Positions 1-7,878 of a stretch of DNA of 64,000 nt are shown here, piece after piece. Both the position numbers and the translations under genes were made by a program. Positions within the stretch are counted from its first letter, which is position 1; each line of letters begins with the position of its first letter. Source of the DNA: Rhizobium aethiopicum (GTDB lineage: Bacteria > Pseudomonadota > Alphaproteobacteria > Rhizobiales > Rhizobiaceae); NCBI RefSeq assembly GCF_900094625.1, contig NZ_FMAJ01000006.1, positions 310,001-374,000 of the forward strand. Direction: 5' to 3'. A model generated the notes under the pieces. That model was given only the letters and a program-made list of their open reading frames with translations. It did no database searches and was not told the DNA's origin.

Positions 1-47
1 ATGACGAGGCCGGTGAGCGCCTTGCGGTTTCGAAGCAGGGCCTTCAT
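1..47 (-). CDS. ABC transporter permease, DppC-like (5' fragment, cut by window edge)
   Basis: Only the first 15 codons lie inside the window; they read MKALLRNRKALTGLV, a basic start followed by the beginning of a hydrophobic segment, as is usual for DppC/OppC permeases. The start codon (47 to 45) overlaps or abuts the stop of the upstream DppB-like gene (49 to 51), so the two are translationally coupled. The assignment rests mostly on operon position, since DppC genes normally follow DppB genes. Confidence 0.6.
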   Translation of the reverse strand, partial: MKALLRNRKALTGLV

Positions 48-48
48 T

Positions 49-1026
49 TCATGCTCCCTTCAGCCGCGGGTCGAGCAGGACATAACTCACGTCGACGATG
101 AAATTGGCGATCAGCATGGTCGCGGTCATGATGAGGAGCTGGCCTTGGATGACCGGGTAATCGCGGGCGAGGATCGCCTGGTAGAGAATGTTGCCGAGGC
201 CGGGATAGTTGTAGACGACCTCCGTCACCAGCGAGCCGCCGAGGATGGTGCCGATGGCGATGGCAAGGCTGGAGACGGTCGGCAGCAGGGCATTGCGCGC
301 CGCATACCAGAGCATCACATGCCGGTCGGACAGACCCTTGGCGCGGGCCATCACGATATAGTCCTCGCCGAGGAGATTGATCATGTTGTTGCGCATGGTG
401 ACGGTGAAGCCGCCGATCAGCACGGTGCAGAGGGTCACCATCGGCAGGATGCCATGATAGGCAACGCTGCCGATATATTGCAGGCTGAAGGCCGGATCGA
501 GCGAGGGATCGGCGGCATAGCCGTTCGGGAACCAGCCAAGCGTGAAGCCGAAGATGAAGAGCACGATCAGCGAGGTGACCACTGCTGGTACCGAGGTCGC
601 GAAGATCGCGCCGACGGAGACGACGACATCGAACCTGCTGCCGCGCCGCCAGGCGGCGACGATGCCGAGCAAGGTGCCGAGCGCGAAGCTGACGATGGTC
701 GCCGTTCCCATCAGGCCGATGGTCCAGACGAGCGCATGGCCGAGCACCGAGGTGACCGGCAGCGGGAAATATTTGATCGAGCGGCCGAGATCGCCGGTGA
801 AGATGCTGCCAAGATAGGTGAGATACTGCTGCCAGAGCGGTCCGTCGATGAAGCCGAAGGTGAGCTTCAGCGCCTGCAGGCTTTCCGGCGGCAATTCGGC
901 GCCGGCGCTCGAAAACATGATCTGCACGGGATCGCCCGGCATCAGCCGGGGCAGGAAGAAATTGATCGTCGCTGCCGCGATGAAGGCCGCCATATAGAAG
1001 ACGAGGCGGCGAAGCAGAAAAGCCAT
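49..1026 (-). CDS. ABC transporter inner-membrane permease, DppB/OppB-like
   Basis: Membrane permease of a family-5 (peptide/oligosaccharide-type) ABC importer, 325 residues. It starts with a membrane helix, has the RLMPGDPV segment typical of DppB proteins shortly after it, and has the cytoplasmic EAA-type loop around a MARAKGLSDRHV segment that contacts the ATPase. I start it at 1026 because a GGAG ribosome site lies 6 bases upstream; the longer in-frame start at 1068 lies inside a palindromic repeat. It follows the binding protein (1137-2783) and precedes the DppC-like gene at the window edge. No ATPase gene is visible; it presumably lies beyond the left edge. Confidence 0.9.
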   Translation of the reverse strand: MAFLLRRLVFYMAAFIAAATINFFLPRLMPGDPVQIMFSSAGAELPPESLQALKLTFGFIDGPLWQQYLTYLGSIFTGDLGRSIKYFPLPVTSVLGHALVWTIGLMGTATIVSFALGTLLGIVAAWRRGSRFDVVVSVGAIFATSVPAVVTSLIVLFIFGFTLGWFPNGYAADPSLDPAFSLQYIGSVAYHGILPMVTLCTVLIGGFTVTMRNNMINLLGEDYIVMARAKGLSDRHVMLWYAARNALLPTVSSLAIAIGTILGGSLVTEVVYNYPGLGNILYQAILARDYPVIQGQLLIMTATMLIANFIVDVSYVLLDPRLKGA

Positions 1027-1042
1027 GGGAACTCCGTCGTGA

Positions 1043-1124
1043 CGGGAGTGGCGTTTCTGGATGAGCATGATGTCTTCCGAAAACCGCTAACACTTTTCGG
1101 CATCATGCTTCGACGCCACTCCCG
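1043..1124. repeat. nested intergenic palindrome (rhizobial palindromic-element type)
   Basis: A perfect 12-bp inverted repeat (1043-1054, CGGGAGTGGCGT, and 1113-1124) encloses a second palindrome (1064-1109) whose arms AGCATGATG and CATCATGCT flank CGAAAA...CTTTTCG. It sits between the binding-protein and permease genes of an operon, so it will be transcribed and can fold into a long hairpin. Such elements are scattered through Rhizobium and Agrobacterium intergenic regions (RIME/RPE-like). In this position it could stabilise the upstream binding-protein transcript relative to the permeases. Confidence 0.8.
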
Positions 1125-1136
1125 AGATCATGATGC

Positions 1137-2783
1137 TTACTTCACAGGTTCCAGGGCGAGCAGGTTCAAGAGGCGTGCCGGATTGGTGCGCGAGATCGAC
1201 GGATTGACGAAGGGGTTCTCCTTGGTCGACCAGCCGGTGAAACGCTTGGTGTTGTACTGATACCAGTTCGGATTGTTGAACACCGGAATGACAGGCATGT
1301 TTTCGGCGACGATGCGCTGCGCCTTGTTCATCGCTTCCTTCTGCTTGGCAAGGTCGGCGGTATGGGTGAACTCGGCGACGAGCTTCTCCACATCGGGATT
1401 GAACCAGCGCTGCGCGGTGAAGCGGGTCTTGCCCTTGTCCGAGGCGCTGAAGGCGCGCTTGTAGGGATAATAGGGCGAGGCCGAGGCCGGCAGGCTGTTG
1501 ATCGCCGCATCGAAGGTTCCGTTGATGAGGTTGCCCGTCCAGACTGCTTCCTCAGGCGTTTCGATCTTGGCGTCGATGCCGACGGCCTGCATGCCTTCGA
1601 CGGCGATGTTGACCGTGTCGACCCAGTCAGTCCAGGAATTCGGGACGATGATCGAGAAGGAGATCTTGCTGCCGTCGGGATTGTCGCGGAAGCCGTCGCC
1701 GTCCTTGTCCTTGTAGCCGGCCTCGTCGAGCAGCGCCTTGGCGGCGTCGGCGTCATAGGTCGCGAACTTGCCGAAGTCCGCCTTGACGGACGGATCCGCC
1801 CAGCTCTTGTAGAGCTCGCCCATCAGGCCGGGGTCTTCGTTGAGCGTCGGGTAGCCGTAGCCGGCGACGTCGATCATCGTCTTGCGGTCGAGCGCCATGC
1901 CGACTGCACGGCGGAACTTCACGTCGGTGAAGGACTTCTTGTTGTTCTCGTTTGTGGTTTCGAGGTTGAACAGGAAGGCGACCATGCTGCTCGGCGAATA
2001 CCAGTAGTGGAAGTGCTGCGGGTCCTTCGAGACATAGACGTTGTCGATATCGGGAATGAAGGAGACGCCCCAGTCGAGCGTACCGTCGGCGGTTGCCGTC
2101 AGGATCTGATTGTTGTCGGCCAGCTGTGGGAAGCGAATGCAATCGACCTTCAGATGCGCGTTGTCCCAGTAATTCGGGTTGCGGCACTGGTCGTAGGTCT
2201 GGCCGGTGAAACGCGGCACTTCCGTCAGCGGGCCGCTGCCGACCGGGGTCTCGTTGGCGAAAGTGACGGGATCGGCGACATCCTTCCAGATGTGTTCCGG
2301 GACGATCGGCAGCTGCGAGATCTGCTCGGCGGCAAGCGAGCTCGGATTGGCGAGCGTGAAGCGAACCGTCTGGCCGTCGACCGCTTGCACATCGGTCACG
2401 AAGGTCCAGATGCTGACGAAGTCGAGCGCCGGGAATTTCTTCAGGTAGTCATAGGTGAACTTGACGTCGGCTGCGGTCAACGGCTTGCCATCCGACCATT
2501 TCAGGCTCGGGCGCAGCTTGAATTCGATGCTCTTCAGGTCGTCGGACAGCTTGAAGCTTTCGGCCAGGCGATAGACCGGCTTGTTGCTGTCGAAGCGATT
2601 GAAAATAACCAGCGGCTCATAGATGAAATCGAGCGTCGACTGGCGCGCCGAGGTCTGGTTGAACGGGTTGAAGTTGCGAACCCAGGTCGTCGCCGGTTCG
2701 ATATTCGCCGTTAGGATCGTCTGCGCCATGGCGGATCCCGAAAGCAGCGTCAGTGCTGCGGCTGCAAGCAGATATTTTTTCAT
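1137..2783 (-). CDS. ABC transporter substrate-binding protein, family 5
   Basis: Periplasmic receptor of a peptide/oligosaccharide-type importer, 548 residues, the usual length for SBP_bac_5. It begins with a clear signal peptide (MKKYLLAAAALTLLSGSAMAQ, cleavage after AMA). The body carries the family pattern near residues 70-115 (YRLAESFKLSDDLKSIEFKL, then DGKPLTAADVKFTYDYL). A purine-rich AGGGGAA site precedes the ATG. It follows a GH3 hexosaminidase and a GNAT gene, which suggests an amino-sugar-containing ligand such as a muropeptide or chito-oligosaccharide rather than simple peptides; this is inference from context. Confidence 0.93.
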   Translation of the reverse strand: MKKYLLAAAALTLLSGSAMAQTILTANIEPATTWVRNFNPFNQTSARQSTLDFIYEPLVIFNRFDSNKPVYRLAESFKLSDDLKSIEFKLRPSLKWSDGKPLTAADVKFTYDYLKKFPALDFVSIWTFVTDVQAVDGQTVRFTLANPSSLAAEQISQLPIVPEHIWKDVADPVTFANETPVGSGPLTEVPRFTGQTYDQCRNPNYWDNAHLKVDCIRFPQLADNNQILTATADGTLDWGVSFIPDIDNVYVSKDPQHFHYWYSPSSMVAFLFNLETTNENNKKSFTDVKFRRAVGMALDRKTMIDVAGYGYPTLNEDPGLMGELYKSWADPSVKADFGKFATYDADAAKALLDEAGYKDKDGDGFRDNPDGSKISFSIIVPNSWTDWVDTVNIAVEGMQAVGIDAKIETPEEAVWTGNLINGTFDAAINSLPASASPYYPYKRAFSASDKGKTRFTAQRWFNPDVEKLVAEFTHTADLAKQKEAMNKAQRIVAENMPVIPVFNNPNWYQYNTKRFTGWSTKENPFVNPSISRTNPARLLNLLALEPVK

Positions 2784-2825
2784 GTTCCATTCCCCTTTTT
2801 CTTATGCGTGAAAATGATCTGCCGG

Positions 2826-3848
2826 TCAGGCGACCGGCACGCTGGCAAACATGTCTTCGACCTCGGCATGGGCGGCGCGGAAATCGACCTTGAGATTGCC
2901 GAGGCGGGCGTTGCCGGCGGCGATCCGCTTCAGGGCGGCATCCGTCAGCGGCCGGGCGGCTTTGGCGGCGGCTTCGCTTTCCCTGAGGTCGCCGTGGCTG
3001 TGGAGGGCGATGTCGAAGCCGGCGTCAAGCACCTGGGCGACGCGTTCCGGCAGGGTGCCGGAGAGCGATTCCATGAAGATGCAGTCGGAGATCAGCACGC
3101 CCTCATAGCCCATCTCCTTGCGAATGACGTCGTGCATGACAGGTGAGACGGATGCCGGCAGCTCCGCGTCATAAGCCGAATAGACGACGTGGGCGACCAT
3201 GGCCCAGGGCGTGTCCCTCAGCGCGACGAACGGTTTGAAATCGGTGGCGACGAGCGTCTCACGGCTGGCATCGACGACCGGGCGCTCCTTATGGGAATCG
3301 AGCGTCGCGCGGCCGTGGCCGGGAATGTGCTTCATGACCGGCATGTTGCCGGTCTCGAGCAGGCCGTCGACCACCTCCCGGCCGAGGGCGGCGATAAAGT
3401 CCGGATCGGGGCCGAAGGATCGGGCGCCGATGACCGCGCTTGTCGTCTCGAAGACGAGGTCTAGAACGGGTGAGCAGCCGCTGGAAAGGCCAAGTTCCGT
3501 CATCATCGCGCCCATGGCCTGGGAGGAAAGGCGCAGCGCTTTTTTGCCGAGATCGAAATCGCGGCGAGCAAGCTCGGCGAATTGGCCGAAGCTGCGGAAG
3601 AGCGGCCAGGGGCCGGCATCGAGATGCTGGACGCGGCCGCCTTCCTGGTCGGTGAAGACAGGCGCATCGTCACGGCCGACGGCTTGGCGGAAGCGGTCGA
3701 TCAGGCGCCTCGTCTGCTCCGGCTCGCGCTGGTTGCGGCGCCCGACGAAGAGGCCGAGCGGATTGGTGTCGCGAAACAGCGCAAATTCCTCATCCGATAT
3801 CGTAGGATTCGGAAGGCCGACGAAAAGGGCAAGCGGGGTCGAGGACAA
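2826..3848 (-). CDS. glycoside hydrolase family 3 beta-N-acetylhexosaminidase (NagZ-like)
   Basis: Expected to release terminal beta-N-acetylglucosamine from muropeptides or chito-oligosaccharides in the cytoplasm; there is no signal peptide. It is 340 residues, the length of single-domain NagZ enzymes. The diagnostic KHIPGHG lies at 173-179, the catalytic-loop DSH at 184-186 and the probable nucleophile Asp at 255 (LISDCIFME). The start is a TTG at 3848 with GGAG 8 bases upstream; no alternative ATG exists before residue 112. It lies 25 bp after a GNAT gene and 42 bp before the binding protein, so it is probably in one operon with the transporter. Confidence 0.88.
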   Translation of the reverse strand: MSSTPLALFVGLPNPTISDEEFALFRDTNPLGLFVGRRNQREPEQTRRLIDRFRQAVGRDDAPVFTDQEGGRVQHLDAGPWPLFRSFGQFAELARRDFDLGKKALRLSSQAMGAMMTELGLSSGCSPVLDLVFETTSAVIGARSFGPDPDFIAALGREVVDGLLETGNMPVMKHIPGHGRATLDSHKERPVVDASRETLVATDFKPFVALRDTPWAMVAHVVYSAYDAELPASVSPVMHDVIRKEMGYEGVLISDCIFMESLSGTLPERVAQVLDAGFDIALHSHGDLRESEAAAKAARPLTDAALKRIAAGNARLGNLKVDFRAAHAEVEDMFASVPVA

Positions 3849-3872
3849 TTCTGGAACTCCGGTATCAGATGG

Positions 3873-4352
3873 TCACTTCAGCGCGCTTCTCAGCATGCCT
3901 TCGTAAATGCCCTTGTCGGGGGCAGGGATGGCGATTGCGCCTGCGGCGCTGGCGTAGAAATCGACCGGGCCGGCATCGCCGATGAAGGCGTAGGCATGGC
4001 CGAGGGTCTTCATGCGTTGAAGGCAGGCGGAAAACAGCGCGAGCCCGATGCCCTTGCCACGTGCTTGCGGGTCGACGCCGGTCGGGCCGAAGAAGCCGCG
4101 CGCGGTGGTGTCGTAGCAGGCAAAGCCGAGCAGCCTGCCGCCTTCGACTGATATCAGGCAGGCGACGGGCTGGCGGGAAAATGCGACGGAAACCTCGCTC
4201 GCCCAATTCTCGCTGAATTGTTCGCGAACCCAGTTGACCACGAGGTGCAGTTCCGGAGGAAGAGCCGGACGGATGGAGGCGCCGACGAGGTCGGCCCGCT
4301 CTTTCAGTTCGGCGAGCCTGTTGGAATATAAGCTCACAAGCAGGTCTGGCAC
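3873..4352 (-). CDS. GNAT family N-acetyltransferase
   Basis: Predicted acetyl-CoA-dependent N-acetyltransferase of 159 residues. The acetyl-CoA loop VDPQARGKGIGLALF (about residues 103-117) is the classic R/Q-x-x-G-x-G/A motif. The start is GTG at 4352 with a strong GGAGGAGA site. It is the first gene of the GH3/binding-protein/permease operon, and in that setting an amino-sugar or peptide amine is a reasonable acceptor, but the substrate cannot be read from sequence. Confidence 0.87.
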   Translation of the reverse strand: MPDLLVSLYSNRLAELKERADLVGASIRPALPPELHLVVNWVREQFSENWASEVSVAFSRQPVACLISVEGGRLLGFACYDTTARGFFGPTGVDPQARGKGIGLALFSACLQRMKTLGHAYAFIGDAGPVDFYASAAGAIAIPAPDKGIYEGMLRSALK

Positions 4353-4494
4353 CTGTCTCTCCTCCGGATGTTCCGTTATTGCAGAATGTATCCCCTTTTA
4401 ATGTCATAGATTTCGCCATCTCAGAAGGCTTGTCAACAGGGATTTTCAGATGACACCCGGCCGTTCTCCTTGCGGCTTCAACGGGGGGATAAGT

Positions 4495-4538
4495 CCAATG
4501 CAAAACGGCCCGGGAGAAGCCGGGCCGTTTTGCATTGG
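4495..4538 (-). terminator. Rho-independent terminator of the thi operon (possibly bidirectional)
   Basis: Two perfect 19-base arms (4495-4513 and 4520-4538) are separated by six bases. The GC-rich core CGGCCCGG/CCGGGCCG is flanked by AAAA on one side and TTTT on the other, so a hairpin with a U-tract forms on either strand. It lies 24 bp beyond the thiD stop codon and about 140 bp before the GNAT start on the same strand, separating the two operons. Confidence 0.85.
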
Positions 4539-4561
4539 CGTCTATTGGCCGATGCCAGCGC

Positions 4562-5371
4562 CTATTGGCTCTCTTTCCAAAGCGCGTGGAAATGCTGCAC
4601 CGGACCGTGGCCGGAGCCGACGCTGAGCTTTCCGGCGGCTGCGACCGCGCCGGCGAGATAATCCTTGGCGATGGCAACGGCCTCGGAAGCCGAGGCGCCT
4701 TTGGCAAGTTCGGCGGCCAGCGCACTGGAGAGCGTGCAGCCGGTGCCGTGGGTATTCTTGGTCGGCACGCGTCGGGCCTCGAACCAGTGCAGGCCGCCGG
4801 CTGTGGCAAGCACGTCGGGGCTCTCGTCACTGTCGAGATGGCCGCCCTTGACCAGCACGGCGGCCGGACCGAGGGTACGCAGCTGTTCGGCCTGGGCAGT
4901 CATCTCGGCCCGATTTGTTGCGACCTGCTGGTGCAGAATTGCAGCGGCCTCCGGCAGGTTCGGGGTAAGAAGCGTGGCAAGCGGCAGCAGCCGCCGGGTC
5001 AGCACGTCGACCGCGTCAGGCTCAAGCAGGGCGGCGCCGCCCTTGGCGATCATCACCGGGTCGAGCACGACGGGGATGCCACGTCGATTGGCGAGCGCTG
5101 CGGCGACGGCCTCGGCGATGCCGGCATTGGCGATCATGCCGATCTTGACGGCGTCGACGCGCACATCGGCAAAGACGGCATCGATCTGGTCGGCGACGAA
5201 TTGCGGCGGCACCAGATGCACGCCGCTCACCCCTTGCGTGTTCTGCGCCGTCAGCGCGGTCAGCACCGCCATGCCGTAGACGCCGCGGGCGGAAAAGGCC
5301 TTGAGATCGGCCTGGATGCCGGCGCCGCCGGATGGATCGGAGCCGGCGATGGAGAGAACGTTGCGGATCAT
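4562..5371 (-). CDS. thiD: hydroxymethylpyrimidine kinase / phosphomethylpyrimidine kinase
   Basis: Phosphorylates HMP to HMP-P and then HMP-PP for thiamine synthesis in the cytoplasm. The 269-residue length is normal. The N-terminal SIAGSDPSGGAGIQADLKAF (residues 6-25) is the ThiD substrate loop, and the C-terminal GTGCTLSSALAAELAKG holds the GTGC anion hole of the ribokinase-like fold. Its ATG overlaps the thiE stop by four bases (ATGA). It is the last gene of a thiM-thiE-thiD salvage operon controlled by the TPP riboswitch at 6845-6930. Confidence 0.97.
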   Translation of the reverse strand: MIRNVLSIAGSDPSGGAGIQADLKAFSARGVYGMAVLTALTAQNTQGVSGVHLVPPQFVADQIDAVFADVRVDAVKIGMIANAGIAEAVAAALANRRGIPVVLDPVMIAKGGAALLEPDAVDVLTRRLLPLATLLTPNLPEAAAILHQQVATNRAEMTAQAEQLRTLGPAAVLVKGGHLDSDESPDVLATAGGLHWFEARRVPTKNTHGTGCTLSSALAAELAKGASASEAVAIAKDYLAGAVAAAGKLSVGSGHGPVQHFHALWKESQ

Positions 5372-6003
5372 GGGCGGACCTTTCGGATTTCTGCGGCGAT
5401 GCGGCAGGCGGCGGCCTCGGGGTCTGCGGTGCCGCAGATGGCGGAGACGACGGCAATCCCCCTGGCGCCGGCTGTGAACACCTCCGCCACATGCTCCGCC
5501 TTGAGGCCGCCGATCGCGACCGACGGCACCGGCGACGCCTTCACCAGCCTTGCAAGACCGTCAAAGCCGATTGGCTGTTTGTGGTCGGCCTTGGTCGGGG
5601 TCGCAAAGACCGGTCCGACGCCGGTATAATCGACGAGACCGGGATCGACGGCAGCGGCCAGCGCCTCGGTCTCGACCGAGAGGCCGAGGATCATCTCGGG
5701 TCCGATCATCGCTCGCGCCGTGCGCGCATCCATGTCCTCCTGGCCGATATGCAGGCCGTCGGCACCTATGGCGACCGCTGCCTCGACATCGTCATTGACG
5801 ATAAGCAGCGCGCCGGTTCCCGCAAGCGCTTGTTTCAAGGCTCGGCCGGTCTCGATCATTCTGGGCGTGCCGGCATGTTTGTCGCGCAGTTGCACCATCG
5901 TCGCGCCGCCGGCAACGGCAAGGCGCGCGGTTTCGATCATGCCGATCGCGGCGCAGAGATCGGGATCGAGAACGAGATAGAGCGAAAGGTCGAAGCGCTT
6001 CAT
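5368..6003 (-). CDS. thiE: thiamine-phosphate synthase
   Basis: Joins HMP-PP and thiazole phosphate to make thiamine phosphate. It is 211 residues with the TIM-barrel motifs VQLRDKHA, NDDVEAAVAIGADGLHIGQEDM and GVGPVFATPTKADHK, which bind the two phosphates. I start it at 6003, at MKRFDL, where the ATG overlaps the thiM stop (ATGA); the much longer open frame upstream is a shadow of thiM. Both junctions of this operon overlap by four bases, indicating tight translational coupling. Confidence 0.96.
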   Translation of the reverse strand: MKRFDLSLYLVLDPDLCAAIGMIETARLAVAGGATMVQLRDKHAGTPRMIETGRALKQALAGTGALLIVNDDVEAAVAIGADGLHIGQEDMDARTARAMIGPEMILGLSVETEALAAAVDPGLVDYTGVGPVFATPTKADHKQPIGFDGLARLVKASPVPSVAIGGLKAEHVAEVFTAGARGIAVVSAICGTADPEAAACRIAAEIRKVRP

Positions 6004-6803
6004 GCGACCGATACCCTTGCCCTGGCATCGAGCGTTTCGGCGTCGATCGCAGCCAGCGCATCGAGGAAGCGCCAGGAGAAGGAGCCCGGGCCGGCGGCAC
6101 CCAGCGCCGCATCTTCGCCGGCAACGGCGAAGGTCGCAAGCGCGGCGACAGTCGCGCCGAAGATATCCTCGGGCGCGGTCGCGGCAAAGGCGCCGACGAG
6201 GCAGGTAAGCGAGCAACCGAGCGCGGTGACCTGCGGCATCAGGGCCGATCCGCCCGCAACGCGCACGGCTCTTTTCCCATCCGTGACGAAATCCACCGCG
6301 CCGGTGACGGCAACGACGGCTTGCTGCCGCTCCGCCAGCCGCCGTGCCGAATCCTCCGCCTGTTCGACCGGGTCGCGGCTGTCGACGCCCTGGCCGCGGC
6401 TCTCTCCGCCAGCAAGCGCGATGATCTCGGACGCGTTGCCGCGGATGATCGTCGGCTTGAGCGCCAGGAGATCGGCGACCGCTGCGCGGCGGAACGCCGT
6501 CGCGTAATGCGCGACCGGATCGAGCACCCATGGCTTGCCGGCTGCGTTGGCGGCCTTCGCCGCCGTCTGCATGCCTTCGATCCATTGCGTCGAAAGCGTG
6601 CCGATGTTGATGGTCAATGCATTCGCGATGCCGGCGAATTCGCCGGCTTCTTCAGCGGCATGCACCATGGCGGGCGAGGCACCCGACGCAAGCAGAACAT
6701 TGGCTGCGATGTTCATGGCGACATAATTGGTGATGCACTGGACGAGCGGCGGCTTTTCGCGCATCGCCTTCAGCATGGCTCCCGACGTGATCTTGCCCTG
6801 CAT
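6000..6803 (-). CDS. thiM: hydroxyethylthiazole kinase
   Basis: Phosphorylates salvaged 4-methyl-5-hydroxyethylthiazole. It is 267 residues, full length for ThiM. Visible motifs are PLVQCITNYVAMNIAANVLL (20-39), the substrate site ASPAMVHA, WVLDPVAHYAT with the conserved DPV, and the GCSLTCLVGAFAA anion hole near residue 195. It is first in the operon, directly behind the TPP riboswitch, so thiazole and pyrimidine salvage are shut down together when thiamine pyrophosphate is plentiful. Confidence 0.96.
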   Translation of the reverse strand: MQGKITSGAMLKAMREKPPLVQCITNYVAMNIAANVLLASGASPAMVHAAEEAGEFAGIANALTINIGTLSTQWIEGMQTAAKAANAAGKPWVLDPVAHYATAFRRAAVADLLALKPTIIRGNASEIIALAGGESRGQGVDSRDPVEQAEDSARRLAERQQAVVAVTGAVDFVTDGKRAVRVAGGSALMPQVTALGCSLTCLVGAFAATAPEDIFGATVAALATFAVAGEDAALGAAGPGSFSWRFLDALAAIDAETLDARARVSVA

Positions 6804-6844
6804 GGCGCCCCTTTCAGGCGGGGGCGGCGCGGGGCGGCCGTACT

Positions 6845-6930
6845 GCGATGCCCCGAGCGACTCCCTCCGCCGGCATTATCCGGTTCAGGTTCGAAGGGTT
6901 CTTCTCAGCCCATCTGTCGACGAACGCCCC
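6845..6930 (-). ncRNA. TPP riboswitch (THI element) in the thiM leader
   Basis: On the minus strand the leader carries the THI-box landmarks in order: a GGGGCG 5' stem, GGGCTGAGAA (the pyrimidine-sensing CUGAGA), ACCCTTCGAACCTGA, GGATAATGCCGGCGGAGGGA and a closing 3' stem. It lies about 40 bp upstream of the thiM start. Binding of thiamine pyrophosphate is expected to reduce translation or transcription of thiM-thiE-thiD. Confidence 0.95.
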
Positions 6931-7071
6931 TGTCTCTCAATCGTGCTCTTTTTCGCAGAGAAGAGCGCGGCTGTCACTCCGAAAATGAATGTCCGGTACT
7001 CCTTGCGGCTGCGCATTAGGCTTGAACGTCGCTGCTCGTGCTTCCGGGTATGCTATCCCGATCGCATTCGG

Positions 7072-7656
7072 CTAACTCAAATCATGAAGCTCCGTCGTAA
7101 TCGCATCCGCAATCGAAAACTCCGAAAACTGCACAACCAGCCCACTACGCTCCGGCGTGCAGGCAGCCGGCCCAACCTCATAGCGGTCAGCAGCCTGGAA
7201 GGGCGCCAGCCGCAATAGTGGCCAGCGGCGGCCGTCGCGGGAGGCCTGGATGCGCATGGCGCCGTTGGCGACGGTGACGCGGATGTGGAAATCTTCAAGC
7301 TCCTTGAAGGGCTGTGACACCGACCAGTCGGATCTGCCGTCGGTGACGACGGTGCTGAGGAAGGCTTCGCCGTCGGTGAATTCCACGCCGGTCTTGACCC
7401 AGCGTTTTTCGTCGAGGCGCACCATCAGGCCTGCCTGGTCGTAGAGGGTGCGGAACTCGCCCTGGACGCGGATCTGGGCGGTGAAGCTGTCGGCGGTGGG
7501 GAAGGCGAGGAAGTGGCCGCTGTCGCGGGTGAAGCCGTAATAGGTTTCCCGCCAGAAATCGGTCTTCTCGCCTGTTGTCAGCGTCAGGTCGGTTTCGTCG
7601 GCGTGCCAGCTTTCCGGTTCGTTCAGCCATTTTCCGTCGTTGAAATCGATGCTCAT
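7072..7656 (-). CDS. DUF1349 domain-containing protein
   Basis: A 194-residue cytoplasmic protein of the DUF1349 family, which has a concanavalin-like beta-sandwich fold; members are often annotated as regulation-of-enolase-1-like, without established activity. Family-like segments are FWRETYYGFTRDSGHF, YDQAGLMVRLDEKRWVKTGVEF and ASRDGRRWPLLRLAPF. I start it at 7656 (MSIDFNDGKW) where GAGGA lies 6 bases upstream; the longer frame to 7812 has no such support. It faces away from the binding-protein gene at 7879, with both promoters in 7657-7878. Confidence 0.85.
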   Translation of the reverse strand: MSIDFNDGKWLNEPESWHADETDLTLTTGEKTDFWRETYYGFTRDSGHFLAFPTADSFTAQIRVQGEFRTLYDQAGLMVRLDEKRWVKTGVEFTDGEAFLSTVVTDGRSDWSVSQPFKELEDFHIRVTVANGAMRIQASRDGRRWPLLRLAPFQAADRYEVGPAACTPERSGLVVQFSEFSIADAITTELHDLS

Positions 7657-7878
7657 TCTATCCTCGCTTTCTTGAAGCCGTGGCGCTGCCGATTCTTCGC
7701 ATAATGCGCGAGCTTTGCGCAGGCGGCCAGCCGCACATGCGGTTCGCGCGCTGTTTACCGTTGCGACCCTCGTCTCACGACATAATCCACGGCTTCCGCT
7801 TGACACGGTCACTTCATCTCTTATTCTGTTGTAAAAAGATGAATTACATAATTGTGGAACTTAACCGGGAGCCCTCAT

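Noticed and set aside
1027..1068. Longer start of the DppB-like permease at 1068
   Set aside because: The added codons lie within the palindromic repeat and have no ribosome site, while GGAG sits correctly before 1026.
1..1260. 419-codon open frame on the plus strand across the permease genes
   Set aside because: It is antisense to clearly recognisable permease genes, with an Asp/Arg/His-rich translation typical of GC-rich shadow frames.
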